Below are positions 43,581 to 52,403 of a stretch of 64,000 nt of DNA, piece after piece. Below the pieces are notes generated by a model, which saw nothing but the letters and a program-made list of their open reading frames with translations, was not told the origin of the DNA and ran no database searches. The DNA lies in contig NZ_BMDC01000001.1 of assembly GCF_014635585.1 (NCBI RefSeq), forward strand, positions 1,315,323-1,379,322, given 5' to 3'. Numbering within the stretch: the first letter of the stretch is position 1; each line of letters opens with the position of its first letter. The position numbers and the translations under genes were made by a program. The stretch comes from Rothia aerolata. GTDB taxonomy: Bacteria; Actinomycetota; Actinomycetes; Actinomycetales; Micrococcaceae.

Positions 43581-44228
43581 ATGAGCAAAGAGAAAACTTC
43601 ACCTCAGCGCCGCAACCCTGCCCTCCGCGTGGGGGCCGGGCTTCTGGCCCACTGGCAGGTTGTAGCCTCCGGTGTGCTACTAGCCGGGGGCGTTACCGGG
43701 CTTGCCGCCACCTATGAGGACTACTGCGGTATGACCGATCTGACCTACGCCCCCGCTGAAGTGCGGGATGCTATTGAGGACGCCGCTGCTGAGTCGGGCT
43801 TTCGCCCCGGAGTAATTGCCGCCCAGCTTGAGACCGAGAGCCACTGGCGCACCGGGGTATCGTCCCATGCCGGGGCTCAGGGGCTGGCCCAGTTCACCCC
43901 CGAGACCTGGGAAATCTGGGGTCGGGGCGGAGACATTGTTGACCCCCACGATTCGATAGAGGCACAGGGCCGCTACCTTGCCTATCTGAAAGATCGTCTG
44001 CAACCCTATGCCGAGAATGAGCAGGAGCTCATGCAGGTGACCCTAGCCGGCTACAACGCAGGCCCCGGCGCCGTTGAAGAATTCAAGGGTGTGCCACCCT
44101 ACGGCGAGACCCAGAACTACGTGAAGAAGATTAGCGAACTTTCAACCACCAAGTACAAGACCACCTGCGACCCCGACCCCAGGTTCTCCTACGAGGAGCT
44201 CAGCTACCCGATAAGGCCTGACAACTAA
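43581..44228 (+). CDS. Lytic transglycosylase (SLT domain)
   Basis: A 215-residue cell-wall enzyme with an N-terminal signal anchor (about 23-43) and an SLT domain (about 65-195). The catalytic glutamate is in LETESHW, followed by GAQGLAQFTPETW, AGYNAGPGAV and GETQNYVKKI, the complete lysozyme-like motif set. It cleaves peptidoglycan between MurNAc and GlcNAc. It ends 13 bp before the convergent flavin oxidoreductase gene. Confidence 0.92.
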   Translation: MSKEKTSPQRRNPALRVGAGLLAHWQVVASGVLLAGGVTGLAATYEDYCGMTDLTYAPAEVRDAIEDAAAESGFRPGVIAAQLETESHWRTGVSSHAGAQGLAQFTPETWEIWGRGGDIVDPHDSIEAQGRYLAYLKDRLQPYAENEQELMQVTLAGYNAGPGAVEEFKGVPPYGETQNYVKKISELSTTKYKTTCDPDPRFSYEELSYPIRPDN

Positions 44229-44241
44229 CCTAGTCGCGGAA

Positions 44242-45471
44242 TTAGGCTCTGCGTCTCTTCAAAGCCGCCGGGCCGTGCGTGACCACAGCATGCAGTATCA
44301 CCCGCGCGGCGGCGTCCTTGGTATAACGGGGCAGGTGCCCCTTAGCCAGGCGCGCCATCTGTAGCTCGTACCAGATAATACCCAGCATAGAACCGGCGGA
44401 GTCATCAATTTTCTGCACCCCGGTTTTAATGCGGGGCAGCTTAATCGGCTGTAGCTTACCAGCAAAGACCTTCAGGGGCAGGTCAGGGTCTAGCACCAGC
44501 GGCCGGGCTATGCCCACCAGGTCTGAGACACTCGCTGAGACCGCCTCAACCATTGACTCAGCGGTGCGGAAACCACCAGTCAGGGCCACCGGGGTATCCA
44601 CCAGCTCGGAAAGGCGCAGGGCAAAGTCAGCAAAGATTGCCTTGCCCGGCTCGCCGTTATAACCGCCCTCGCCCTGCATGGTGGGCGCGGCGTAGGTTCC
44701 GCCGGAGACCTCAATGACGTCGACGCCCAGCTCGCTCAGGCGCTGGGCAGTGTTCAGGGAGTCGGCTACCGAGAAGCCGCCCAGGGCGCCATCGGAGGAG
44801 TTGAGCTTGACCGAAATCGGGAAATCCTGGCCCAGCGCGGCCCGCATACCCTCATAAATTTCAAGCAGAAAACGCTGGCGGTTTTCCAGGCTACCGCCGT
44901 AACTGTCTTGCCTCTGGTTGTGCAGGGGTGAGAGAAACTGGTTAATCAGGTAGCCGTGGGCGGCATGAATCTGAACACCGGTGAAGCCGGCCTTTTTGGC
45001 AATGACGGCGGCGGTGATAAAACGTGCCTGAACCTCGCGAATATCGCTTTCGGTCATGGCGCGGGGAGTCGCAAAGAGCTTGCCGAGATCGCCGTCAAAG
45101 GCAAGGGCGCTGGGGGCTATCGGCTCTTGGTTGATACTCTTGGGGCTCTGCTTGCCGGGGTGATTGAGCTGCATCCACAGCTGGGTGCCGTTTCGGCTTC
45201 CCGCAGCAGCCCACTTTTTGAGTATAGCGAGATCCCGCTCGTCCTCAATCACCACGTTGCCCGGCTCGCCCAGGTGGTTACGGTCAACCATCACGTTGCC
45301 GGTCACCAAGACCCCGGAGCCACCGGCTGCCCAGCGGTGGTAGAGACTCACATGGGCCTGGGTGGGAGCATATGTTTTGCTCCCCAGCCCCTCGTGCATA
45401 GCTGACTTGAAAAAGCGGTTCTTTACCGTAACGCCACAGGGCAGGCGCAACGGTTTCTTCAGAATAGTCAT
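44242..45471 (-). CDS. Old-yellow-enzyme-family NADH:flavin oxidoreductase
   Basis: A 409-residue FMN TIM barrel. Family segments: VKNRFFKSAMHEG at the N-terminus, LNHPGKQSP, GVQIHAAHGYLINQFLSPLHNQR, the RQDSYGGSLENRQRFLLEI loop and the phosphate-binding VGIARPLVLDPDLP. It lacks the C-terminal 4Fe-4S/NAD domain of 2,4-dienoyl-CoA reductases. It is 9 bp downstream of the P450 gene on the same strand. A KDAAA segment near its end uses the short repeat form. Substrate unknown. Confidence 0.92.
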   Translation of the reverse strand: MTILKKPLRLPCGVTVKNRFFKSAMHEGLGSKTYAPTQAHVSLYHRWAAGGSGVLVTGNVMVDRNHLGEPGNVVIEDERDLAILKKWAAAGSRNGTQLWMQLNHPGKQSPKSINQEPIAPSALAFDGDLGKLFATPRAMTESDIREVQARFITAAVIAKKAGFTGVQIHAAHGYLINQFLSPLHNQRQDSYGGSLENRQRFLLEIYEGMRAALGQDFPISVKLNSSDGALGGFSVADSLNTAQRLSELGVDVIEVSGGTYAAPTMQGEGGYNGEPGKAIFADFALRLSELVDTPVALTGGFRTAESMVEAVSASVSDLVGIARPLVLDPDLPLKVFAGKLQPIKLPRIKTGVQKIDDSAGSMLGIIWYELQMARLAKGHLPRYTKDAAARVILHAVVTHGPAALKRRRA

Positions 45472-45480
45472 GGGTCTAGC

Positions 45481-46635
45481 CTAGCGAATAACCGCCTTGA
45501 CCGAGGAGTAGCCCGCCACGGGGAACTGGGCGTTCTCGGTGGAGCGAACCTTAATGGATGAGGTGCCCGCCAGCAGTTCCTCCACCAGAATGCGCAGCTC
45601 CAAACGAGCCAGGGGAGCACCGGGGCACACGTGAATACCCGCGCCGTAGGTCAGATTATTTTTCTGCGAGCGCTCGGGCTTGTAGGTATGGGCGTCTTCA
45701 AAAGCGTCTTCATCGCGGTTAGCGCTGGTCCAGTTAATGGTTACCGGGCAGCCCGCCGGAATAGTGCGACCACCCACCTCAACCTCCTGGGTAGTTACAC
45801 GGCGGTTGGTCACCAGCGGATCCTGCAGGCGCAGGATTTCCTCTACCGCATGGCCGATGTATTCGGGGGCTTTCCGCAGACGGTCAGCTTCTTCGGGATT
45901 CTCACCGAAGAAGTTTACAATCACGCCCACAATGGCCGAGATAGTGGAAAGCTCGCCCACAGTCCAGTTACGAATTAGCGAGACGATCTCTTCGTCGGTC
46001 ATGGTCCTTGCCTCGGCGCCGTCCAGCTTCACGGTGTCGTGCAGCAGCTCGGCAGTAACGTCCTGATCAGCGGGAGCCTCGCGGCGGGCATCCAGCAGCT
46101 CGCGAATGTAACCGTCGAATTCCAGGGCGATTTTGCCCATCTCTTCGCGGTCGCGTTTCAGGGTAGCGAGGCGGTTTTTCTCCATCCAGTCCAGCAGGGG
46201 CTTCTCCACCGAGTCGGGCCAGCCCATGAAAGCGTTGGTCACGCGCATGGCGTAGAGCTTGGCGAAGTCCTCCATAATCTCAACCTCTTCACCGCGCGGC
46301 AGTTCTTCCACCAGCTGGCGCACCACCCGGCGGATTTTGGGCTCAAATTCCGCCAGGCGCTCATCGGTGAAGTACTTATCATTAATCGCGCGGAAGGGGG
46401 TGTGCTCGGGTCGGTCCATTCCATTGGGGACGGCGATGTGGCGGGTTGATACCGCGTTGGAGAAAATCTCGGGGTGGGCCAGGGCGAACTGAATGTCCTC
46501 ATTCTTGAAGAGGGAGTAGCCCATGTACTCGTCATGGGCTACCGGGCACTTTGCGCGCATCTCATCGTAGGCTGCAATTTGGTCTGCCTGAACCTCTGGG
46601 GAGCGGGAATTCCAGTCGTAGTCTTGGGTGGTCAT
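45481..46635 (-). CDS. Cytochrome P450
   Basis: A 384-residue soluble P450. The heme-binding loop is YGAGIHVCPGAPLARLELRI with the axial Cys, and the K-helix ExxR is in EEILRLQDP. The I-helix reads NWTVGELSTISAI: it has no typical AGxDT oxygen-activation motif, and GE takes the acid position, a variant I recall from some actinobacterial P450s. GGAAAGG lies before ATG 46635. Operon with the old-yellow-enzyme gene; no ferredoxin gene is adjacent, so the electron donor is elsewhere or is the flavoenzyme. Substrate unknown. Confidence 0.93.
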   Translation of the reverse strand: MTTQDYDWNSRSPEVQADQIAAYDEMRAKCPVAHDEYMGYSLFKNEDIQFALAHPEIFSNAVSTRHIAVPNGMDRPEHTPFRAINDKYFTDERLAEFEPKIRRVVRQLVEELPRGEEVEIMEDFAKLYAMRVTNAFMGWPDSVEKPLLDWMEKNRLATLKRDREEMGKIALEFDGYIRELLDARREAPADQDVTAELLHDTVKLDGAEARTMTDEEIVSLIRNWTVGELSTISAIVGVIVNFFGENPEEADRLRKAPEYIGHAVEEILRLQDPLVTNRRVTTQEVEVGGRTIPAGCPVTINWTSANRDEDAFEDAHTYKPERSQKNNLTYGAGIHVCPGAPLARLELRILVEELLAGTSSIKVRSTENAQFPVAGYSSVKAVIR

Positions 46636-47026
46636 GGGTCAGCCTTTCCGTGCAGGGTATCCAGTATTTTTAATACCAGTTATTTTGAACCTACCACTTT
46701 GGCGGGAACCGCAAAAGCACCGCTCCTAAACCCGAGACCCCCTTTAAACACCTCAACCCCGGCGACCAGCCCGGGGTTGAGGAAGTTTCACAGTGTCAGC
46801 AGGTTCCCACGAGGAATCAGAAAGAGGTGTTTTTCACGGTTAAAACCCTCCCACACATCGTTTTACCTTTCAAGTAAATCTATACCACATGAGCTGAGTC
46901 ATAGAAACTAACAAGGGAAGCCTCACTAGGTGAAACTCCCCTTATAAAATCTCAAACTGCTTTCGAAAGAAAGTTTTTTACAGAAGATACCAGGCTAAAA
47001 TCTAGCCAAATCTCAGGCTTAGAAGT
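46636..47026. other. Intergenic region with hairpins
   Basis: 391 bp without a gene. A perfect 12-bp stem CCTCAACCCCGG / CCGGGGTTGAGG (46751-46762, 46771-46782) stands in the P450-proximal half. The rest is A+T-rich with smaller stems, for example AAGGGA/TCCCCTT around 46913-46945 and GGCTA/TAGCC near 46990. Confidence 0.6.
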
Positions 47027-47761
47027 CTAGCTGTGCTCCAGCTCGCGGAAGGCGTGGGCATAGTCGGAAATCACGCCGTCTACACCCCAGTTTTTAAGCT
47101 GGCTAGCCCGCTCACCCTCGTTGACGGTCCACACGTTGATAGCAAAACCAGCGTCCTTAACCTTTTTTACGTGGTTCTCGGTGAGCCCCCTGCTCTCAAG
47201 ATGAATGGTCTCGGCGCCGATGAGTTCCAACACCGAGCGCCAGTCAGCGCCCATCATCTCCTTAGTCATCAGAGCAGCCACCCGGTACTGGGGTGCCAGA
47301 CGCTTGAGCTCTGCCAGAATCAGGTGGTTGAAGGAGCTAATGATGACCTCGCGCTCGGGCCTGAGGGCCTCAAGTTCCCTGAGAACTCCGCTCATGAGTT
47401 CGCGGGTTCGGGCCGCTCCCTGCTCATTGGATTTAATCTCGATGTTGGCATTGAGCCCTGTCTGATTCATCAGCTGGATTAGCTCAGCCAGGGTGGGAAC
47501 CCGCTCCCCCGCCATCTCGGTACTAAACCAGGCGCCGGCGTCAATATAATCTAGGTCGGCAGCGGTGAGATTGTAGATGGAACCGCTAGCGTTGGTGGTT
47601 CGTTCAAGGTGGGAGTCGTGGATTACCACCACGGTGCCGTCACCCAGAATATTCACGTCTGTCTCAATCCAGTTCACCCCGTGGTCGGTGCAGGCCCTAA
47701 AGGCGGCCAGGGTGTTTTCGGGGAAGATTGAGGAGAGTCCGCGGTGGGCAAAAAGTTTCAT
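47027..47761 (-). CDS. Glycerophosphodiester phosphodiesterase
   Basis: A 244-residue GDPD TIM barrel without signal peptide. AHRGLSSIFPENTLAAF holds the catalytic His-Arg, WIETDVNILGDGTVVVIHD holds the metal-binding Glu/Asp and second catalytic His, and IEIKS the third metal ligand. It releases glycerol-3-phosphate from glycerophosphodiesters in the cytoplasm. Monocistronic. Confidence 0.94.
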   Translation of the reverse strand: MKLFAHRGLSSIFPENTLAAFRACTDHGVNWIETDVNILGDGTVVVIHDSHLERTTNASGSIYNLTAADLDYIDAGAWFSTEMAGERVPTLAELIQLMNQTGLNANIEIKSNEQGAARTRELMSGVLRELEALRPEREVIISSFNHLILAELKRLAPQYRVAALMTKEMMGADWRSVLELIGAETIHLESRGLTENHVKKVKDAGFAINVWTVNEGERASQLKNWGVDGVISDYAHAFRELEHS

Positions 47762-47778
47762 GGAAAGATTTTGACACC

Positions 47779-47837
47779 GCGAGAGGCCACTTTTATACCG
47801 CTTTTTGCTTAAAAACAGGTTAAAAGTGGCCTCTCGC
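47779..47837. terminator. Palindromic element, CGAG-type family
   Basis: GCGAGAGGCCACTTTTA (47779-47795) pairs perfectly over 17 bp with 47821-47837 between two minus-strand genes. Shares CGAGnGGCCAnTTTTA with 53015 and 62658. Confidence 0.88.
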
Positions 47838-47846
47838 TAGGCATGC

Positions 47847-49943
47847 CTAGGGCAGAATCGCGTTGTCCAGGTAGGTGAAGATCATGGCGAACATGTGAGC
47901 CCGCTGTTTGACGTCGGCGGCGCCCGCGTGGCCACCCTCGGAGTTCTCGAAGTAGTGTACGGGCTTACCCAAATCTTCGAGCAGGGCCATGAACTTGCGG
48001 GCGTGGCCGGGGTGCACCCGGTCGTCACGGGTAGAGGTGGTCAGCAACATGGTGGGGTGAATATCCGCGGGATTCACGTTGTGGTAGGCAGAAAACTCCC
48101 TAAGAAAATCCCAGTCTTCAGTATCGGGATCCCCGTATTCTGCCACCCAGGAAGCCCCCGCCAACAGGTGCGAGTAGCGCTTCATATCCAGCAGGGGCAC
48201 CTGGCAGACAATGGCACCGAAGAGGTGCGGGTAGCGGGTGTACATATTCCCCATCAGCAATCCGCCGTTAGAACTACCCTTGGCAGCAAGCTGGGGAACG
48301 GTGGTAATGCCGGCAGAAACTAAATCCCGGGCAATTGCCGCAAAGTCCTGGTAGGCCTTGATTCTGTTCTCCCGCAGGGCTGCCTGATGCCAAGCGGGGC
48401 CAAACTCACCACCGCCGCGAATATTACCCACGGCGTATACATAGCCCTTTTCAAGCAGACCCTTGCCAATGAGCCCGTTGTAGGCGGGGGTCTGCGAAAC
48501 TTCAAAACCCCCGTAGCTGGTCAGGAGTGTAGGAGCCGGCTCCTTACCGTCCAGGGCGGCGGGAGCACCCACCACAAAGTAGGGAACCCGGGTGGCGTCG
48601 TCCGAGGTTACCCAGCGCTGGCGCACCTGAAGCCCCGAGGCATCAAACCGCGCCGGAGCCGACCGCAGCTTCCGCACCCTAAAGTTCTCGGCGGTGAAGG
48701 CGGTATCGCCCTCAAAGCTACCGCGGTAGAGGGTTGAGGGGGTCAGGAACCCGCTGACGATCAGGTTCACCCCGTTGCGGGACTCAGGGTTAACCGGCTG
48801 CACGCGGATGTTATTGAAGTCGCCAATGTCAGGCTGAATATCGCGCACCACCCAGCTGTCGGCAGCGTCCTCGGCGAAAAAGAGGCGGGTGCGCACATTG
48901 TCGAGCACCGTGAAGTAGATGCCGTTTTTCACGCCCGAGTAGCTGAGTAAGGACGTCGCGGGGGTGGGTTCGTAGATGACCTGCACGCGGGCGGCGACCG
49001 GGGTGGTTTTGGCATCGGTATAGGGCAATACCAGCAGGGAACCCGCCTTAAAAACGGTGCCCTCGATGGTCCAGTCTTCGCGTAGGAGCACCGTCATCCA
49101 GTCGCGTACCGCACCGCTGGAAGCAGACTGGGGCACCTGCAGGCGGGTAAGCTCATAGGTTTGGCGGTTCATGTCATAGAGCTCGAAGTTGCGGAAGTTG
49201 ATGGCCCGGTAGACCATGGTTTTTTCGAAGCCGGGCAGGTTGAAGTTATGGCCCGAGACCGCCATGTCGCTCTCTTGACCCTCGAGTAGCAGGGAGGCTT
49301 CTTCGATTGCCTGGCCGCGTTTCCACAGTCGAACAGTGCGGGGGTAGCCCGCTCGGGTGACCTCGTTTTCAAAGCTGTGGGAGAGCAGAACGGTGTCGCG
49401 GTTGAGCCAGCGCATATCGCCCTTGCTCAGTGGCTTCACAAAACCGTCGGGAACAAACTCCTTGGTGGCTAGGTCAAACTCTCTAATCACGTTGGTGTCT
49501 GAGCCGCCGGGCTTGAGGGTAACCAAGGCGCGGTCATAACCGTCGCGGCATATTTTCATGCCACCGTAGACCCAGGGCTGCCCCTCGGCCTTGCCCAGCT
49601 CGGCGATGTCGAGCAGAACCTCCCACTCGGGCTCGGTTTCGGGGCTCACATAGGCGTCATAGTCATGCTTGTGGGTGCGCCGCCACAGGCCTCGCGGGTG
49701 GTCGCCGTCTGCATAAAAGGCGTAAACATAGTCGCCGCGGCGGGTGCCCAGCACCAGCTTGTCTTTGGAGGACATGATTTCGTCGGCTTCCCGCAGGTGC
49801 CGCTCAAACCGCTTACCCGAGAAAATACTCAGGGATTCTTCGCTTCGCTCGGCCGCCCAGGCGGCAGTCTCATCGTTGAGGTCTTCGAGCCAGAGGTAGG
49901 GGTCATGCTCTGCGGTGGGCATCGCTACGGGAGTTTCAGGCAT
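47847..49943 (-). CDS. Prolyl oligopeptidase (S9A)
   Basis: A 698-residue serine peptidase: N-terminal segment DPYLWLEDLNDETAAWA, a seven-bladed propeller, and a C-terminal alpha/beta-hydrolase with catalytic serine in GSSNGGLLMGN, aspartate in TRDDRVHPGHARKF and histidine in EGGHAGA. No signal peptide, so it is probably cytosolic and trims Pro-containing oligopeptides. The start ATG 49943 has GGGAGT directly upstream, and ATG 49922 is a possible alternative. An 11-mer close to the dispersed repeat (near 48594) falls in a conserved region here, so is probably chance. Confidence 0.94.
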   Translation of the reverse strand: MPETPVAMPTAEHDPYLWLEDLNDETAAWAAERSEESLSIFSGKRFERHLREADEIMSSKDKLVLGTRRGDYVYAFYADGDHPRGLWRRTHKHDYDAYVSPETEPEWEVLLDIAELGKAEGQPWVYGGMKICRDGYDRALVTLKPGGSDTNVIREFDLATKEFVPDGFVKPLSKGDMRWLNRDTVLLSHSFENEVTRAGYPRTVRLWKRGQAIEEASLLLEGQESDMAVSGHNFNLPGFEKTMVYRAINFRNFELYDMNRQTYELTRLQVPQSASSGAVRDWMTVLLREDWTIEGTVFKAGSLLVLPYTDAKTTPVAARVQVIYEPTPATSLLSYSGVKNGIYFTVLDNVRTRLFFAEDAADSWVVRDIQPDIGDFNNIRVQPVNPESRNGVNLIVSGFLTPSTLYRGSFEGDTAFTAENFRVRKLRSAPARFDASGLQVRQRWVTSDDATRVPYFVVGAPAALDGKEPAPTLLTSYGGFEVSQTPAYNGLIGKGLLEKGYVYAVGNIRGGGEFGPAWHQAALRENRIKAYQDFAAIARDLVSAGITTVPQLAAKGSSNGGLLMGNMYTRYPHLFGAIVCQVPLLDMKRYSHLLAGASWVAEYGDPDTEDWDFLREFSAYHNVNPADIHPTMLLTTSTRDDRVHPGHARKFMALLEDLGKPVHYFENSEGGHAGAADVKQRAHMFAMIFTYLDNAILP

Positions 49944-49984
49944 ACTCCCAAGCCTAGTAGCCAGCTCGCAGAAGTGGAAGCCAA

Positions 49985-50045
49985 GCCGAATGGTGGATTT
50001 TAGGCTTAAAATCGCTAGATTTAAGCCTAAAATCCACCATTCGGC
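49985..50045. terminator. Perfect 26-bp palindrome
   Basis: Arms 49985-50010 and 50020-50045 (GCCGAATGGTGGATTTTAGG ...) pair without mismatch over 26 bp with a 9-nt loop, between two minus-strand genes. The core TTTTAGGCTTAAA equals that of 43483-43517. Confidence 0.9.
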
Positions 50046-50057
50046 GGCGCAACAGGC

Positions 50058-52181
50058 TTAGATTCCCAGCGCCTCCACCACGCGAATCAGCGCAATATGA
50101 GCCAGCGAGTGCGGGAAATTACCGGTCATGCGGTTTGAGTCAAAGTCATACTCGGAGCTCATCAGTCCCAGATCATTAGCCGCCTCAAGCACGGTGTCGA
50201 GCAGGCGGCGTCCTTCGGCTTCCCTGCCCGAGCGAATGTACTGCTCCGCCAGCCATAGCGAGGCGGCAAAATGCGGCGGGTCCTGGTCCTCAAACCCATC
50301 AAAACCGTTGCGGTTGATATAGCGGCGAATCATGCCCGAGGGGTGCTGAAGCTGCTTCTCAATCTGCTCCACGGTACCCAGCATGCGCGGATCATCCCAG
50401 GAGACAAAGCCCACCTGAGCCAGCTGAAGCAGGGAGACATCCACGGTAAAACCATCGTAGGTCTGCACAAAAGAGTTCAGCTCGGCGTTATAGCCGCGGG
50501 TCAGAATCTCGCGCGCTACGGTATCGCGACACTCAGACCAAAGTACTGCGTCACCGGCCATACCGTGCTCCTCAACCGCAGAAACACCGGCGTTAAAGGC
50601 CGCCCAGAGCATCACCTGCGAGTGGGTAAAGACCGCCGGATCCCCCATAATCTCCCAGATAGACCGGTCTGGCTGGCCAATACGGTCAGCCGCCGCGTTG
50701 AGCAGAGCCTTCTGCAGGGGCCAGGAAAGGTGGTCTTCCCCCACCCCGTTATCGCGCAGGTTGGCAAAGGTCACCAGCACCTGACCCAGAGCATCGCCCT
50801 GGAAAGAGTCGTCAGAGCCGTTACCCGAGCGCACCGGCTGCGAGCCCTCATAGCCGGGCAGGTTCAGACGACGGTCAAGGTCATCCTTCTCCCCCGCCAC
50901 GCCGTAGACCGCGTGGGGCCTTCGCGGATTGTTCGCCAGGGCCCGCAGAATCCAGTTGCGCAGCTGCGCGGTTTCGCGCTCGTGACCGTGCACCAGGGTC
51001 ACATCCATTGCCATGGCAACATCGCGCAGCCAGGCAAAGCGGTAGTCCCAGTTGCGCCGACCGCCGATAGTCTCGGGCAGTGAGGTGGTAATCGCCCCCA
51101 CCAGACCACCGGTTTCCCGGGAAATCAGCGCGCGCAGAACCAGCAGCGAGCGCAACCGGGCCTCCCGGTAGGTGTCATCGCTCTGGGTCTGAATCTCCTC
51201 GGGGGTGCTGGGCACAATGGGCTGCACCGAGGTCTGCACCAGCTCGTGGTAGGTCTCCGAGTCAATTTCCAGCGCCTGGGTGTTGGAGTTCTCGATTTCG
51301 GGTACGCCCGCCGCGGCGTCGTCCTGCGAGCGGAGGTTCTGCTGGCTGGACGCCGCTACCCCGCCCACGCCCGCATCGGCAGGGAGCGTACGCACCGCGG
51401 AAATCTCGGTTTCAGCAGGGTCATTTCCAGTCGGGGTCTGCCCGGTTTCTGCCTCGGGCTCCTGGGCGCTTTCTTCGGGCAGCTCGTTGACGTAGAGGCC
51501 CGACCACTCGCTCCACTGATCCAGCGCGTAGGTTAGCGAGGTGGCATAGTCAATCGGCGCCGGAGGATTGTGGTTAGAGGCAAAGTAACTCAGTGAGAAC
51601 ACAAAGTTCTGCCCGGCAGAGACGGTGAAAGTATCGGTGTGGTTGCCGTACTGGCCCTCGGGCATGGGCGAGCCGCGGAAAACCAGGGCGTGGGGGCCGG
51701 CCATGCCCACCAGCATAGATTGGTCTTCATCGGGCTGGCCGGTAGCCGGATCGATGGGGCCCTCATAGCGGGTTGCCCAGGGTGTTGTCTTGCCGTTATC
51801 AAAGCGCAGGTTGAGCTCCTGCAGCATGGTGACCTCGCCGGTCAGACCCTCAACGTTGCGCACAATCGAGGTGCCTCCGGCAAGCGGCATGAAGTCGGTA
51901 ATGCGCACGCTGGCATCGCCCACGTGCCACACGGTCTGTAGCACAAAGGTGTTCTCGCGGTAGGAGCGCTCGGTACGGACTTCTTCTACCGGAGAGGGAT
52001 TGACCGACTCCAGGGGCGCCAGCAGCCAGCGGCCGTCCTCACGATCGCCCAGCAGAGCGGTAAAAACCGCGCCCGAATCAAACCGGGGAGCGCAGAACCA
52101 GTCAATTGAGCCAGCCCGGGAAACCAGCGCACCGGTGTTCATGTCTGAGAGAAGGGCGTAATCCTCGATAAAAGAAGCCAT
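50058..52181 (-). CDS. GH15 glucoamylase/trehalase-like hydrolase with a large insertion
   Basis: A 707-residue GH15 protein: N-terminal beta domain (IEDYALLSDMNTGALVSRAGSIDWFCAPRFDS) and (alpha/alpha)6 barrel with GGRRNWDYRFAWLRDVAMAMDV, QGDALGQVL and SSEYDFDSNRMTGNFPHSLAHIAL. Between the domains, about residues 230-340, lies a low-complexity acidic insertion (PEESAQEPEAETGQ..., SQDDAAAGVPE) where relatives have only a short loop. One copy of the dispersed repeat is in it. Substrate is probably trehalose or short alpha-glucans. Confidence 0.9.
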   Translation of the reverse strand: MASFIEDYALLSDMNTGALVSRAGSIDWFCAPRFDSGAVFTALLGDREDGRWLLAPLESVNPSPVEEVRTERSYRENTFVLQTVWHVGDASVRITDFMPLAGGTSIVRNVEGLTGEVTMLQELNLRFDNGKTTPWATRYEGPIDPATGQPDEDQSMLVGMAGPHALVFRGSPMPEGQYGNHTDTFTVSAGQNFVFSLSYFASNHNPPAPIDYATSLTYALDQWSEWSGLYVNELPEESAQEPEAETGQTPTGNDPAETEISAVRTLPADAGVGGVAASSQQNLRSQDDAAAGVPEIENSNTQALEIDSETYHELVQTSVQPIVPSTPEEIQTQSDDTYREARLRSLLVLRALISRETGGLVGAITTSLPETIGGRRNWDYRFAWLRDVAMAMDVTLVHGHERETAQLRNWILRALANNPRRPHAVYGVAGEKDDLDRRLNLPGYEGSQPVRSGNGSDDSFQGDALGQVLVTFANLRDNGVGEDHLSWPLQKALLNAAADRIGQPDRSIWEIMGDPAVFTHSQVMLWAAFNAGVSAVEEHGMAGDAVLWSECRDTVAREILTRGYNAELNSFVQTYDGFTVDVSLLQLAQVGFVSWDDPRMLGTVEQIEKQLQHPSGMIRRYINRNGFDGFEDQDPPHFAASLWLAEQYIRSGREAEGRRLLDTVLEAANDLGLMSSEYDFDSNRMTGNFPHSLAHIALIRVVEALGI
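51312..51327 (-). repeat. Dispersed repeat copy in the GH15 gene
   Basis: Read on the coding strand, GCAGGACGACGCCGCG; exact 12-mer at 51314-51325. It encodes Gln286-Asp-Asp-Ala-Ala in the low-complexity insertion. Confidence 0.85.
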
Positions 52182-52261
52182 GCCTTAACACTATCGCATG
52201 CTTAGTTTTAGGCTGAGAAGCTGGGGCGGTGGCTTGGCGGGAGATTTGCCCGGGCCGCGCC

Positions 52262-52321
52262 TGACCGGCAAGTGGCCCCGTGCCCGGCCATTTGGCCGCT
52301 ACGGGGACCACTTGCCGGTCA
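52262..52321. repeat. Palindrome in the divergent GH15 / csoR region
   Basis: TGACCGGCAAGTGG+CCCCGT (52262-52281) pairs with ACGGGG+CCACTTGCCGGTCA (52301-52321) with one bulged base. It lies between two divergent genes, where a terminator is not expected. Confidence 0.8.
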
Positions 52322-52374
52322 ACATCATTGGGTACCGCCATACCCGTCGTCACGCGCCGTCACACCCCTTGCCA

Positions 52375-52393
52375 TATACCCCCTGGGGGTATA
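52375..52393. promoter_or_regulatory. CsoR operator and promoter of csoR-copZ-copA
   Basis: A perfect palindrome TATACCCCC-T-GGGGGTATA. A -10 hexamer TATAAC (52390-52395) overlaps the right arm, and the csoR ATG follows 8 nt later, so the mRNA is probably nearly leaderless. CsoR binding would cover the promoter and give autorepression. Almost identical to 3930-3950. Confidence 0.85.
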
Positions 52394-52403
52394 ACGTGGA
52401 AGT

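Noticed and set aside
48590..48603. GGCGTCGTCC in the prolyl oligopeptidase gene as another dispersed repeat
   Set aside because: Only 10-11 of 12 bases match and it encodes part of a conserved propeller segment, so chance is enough.
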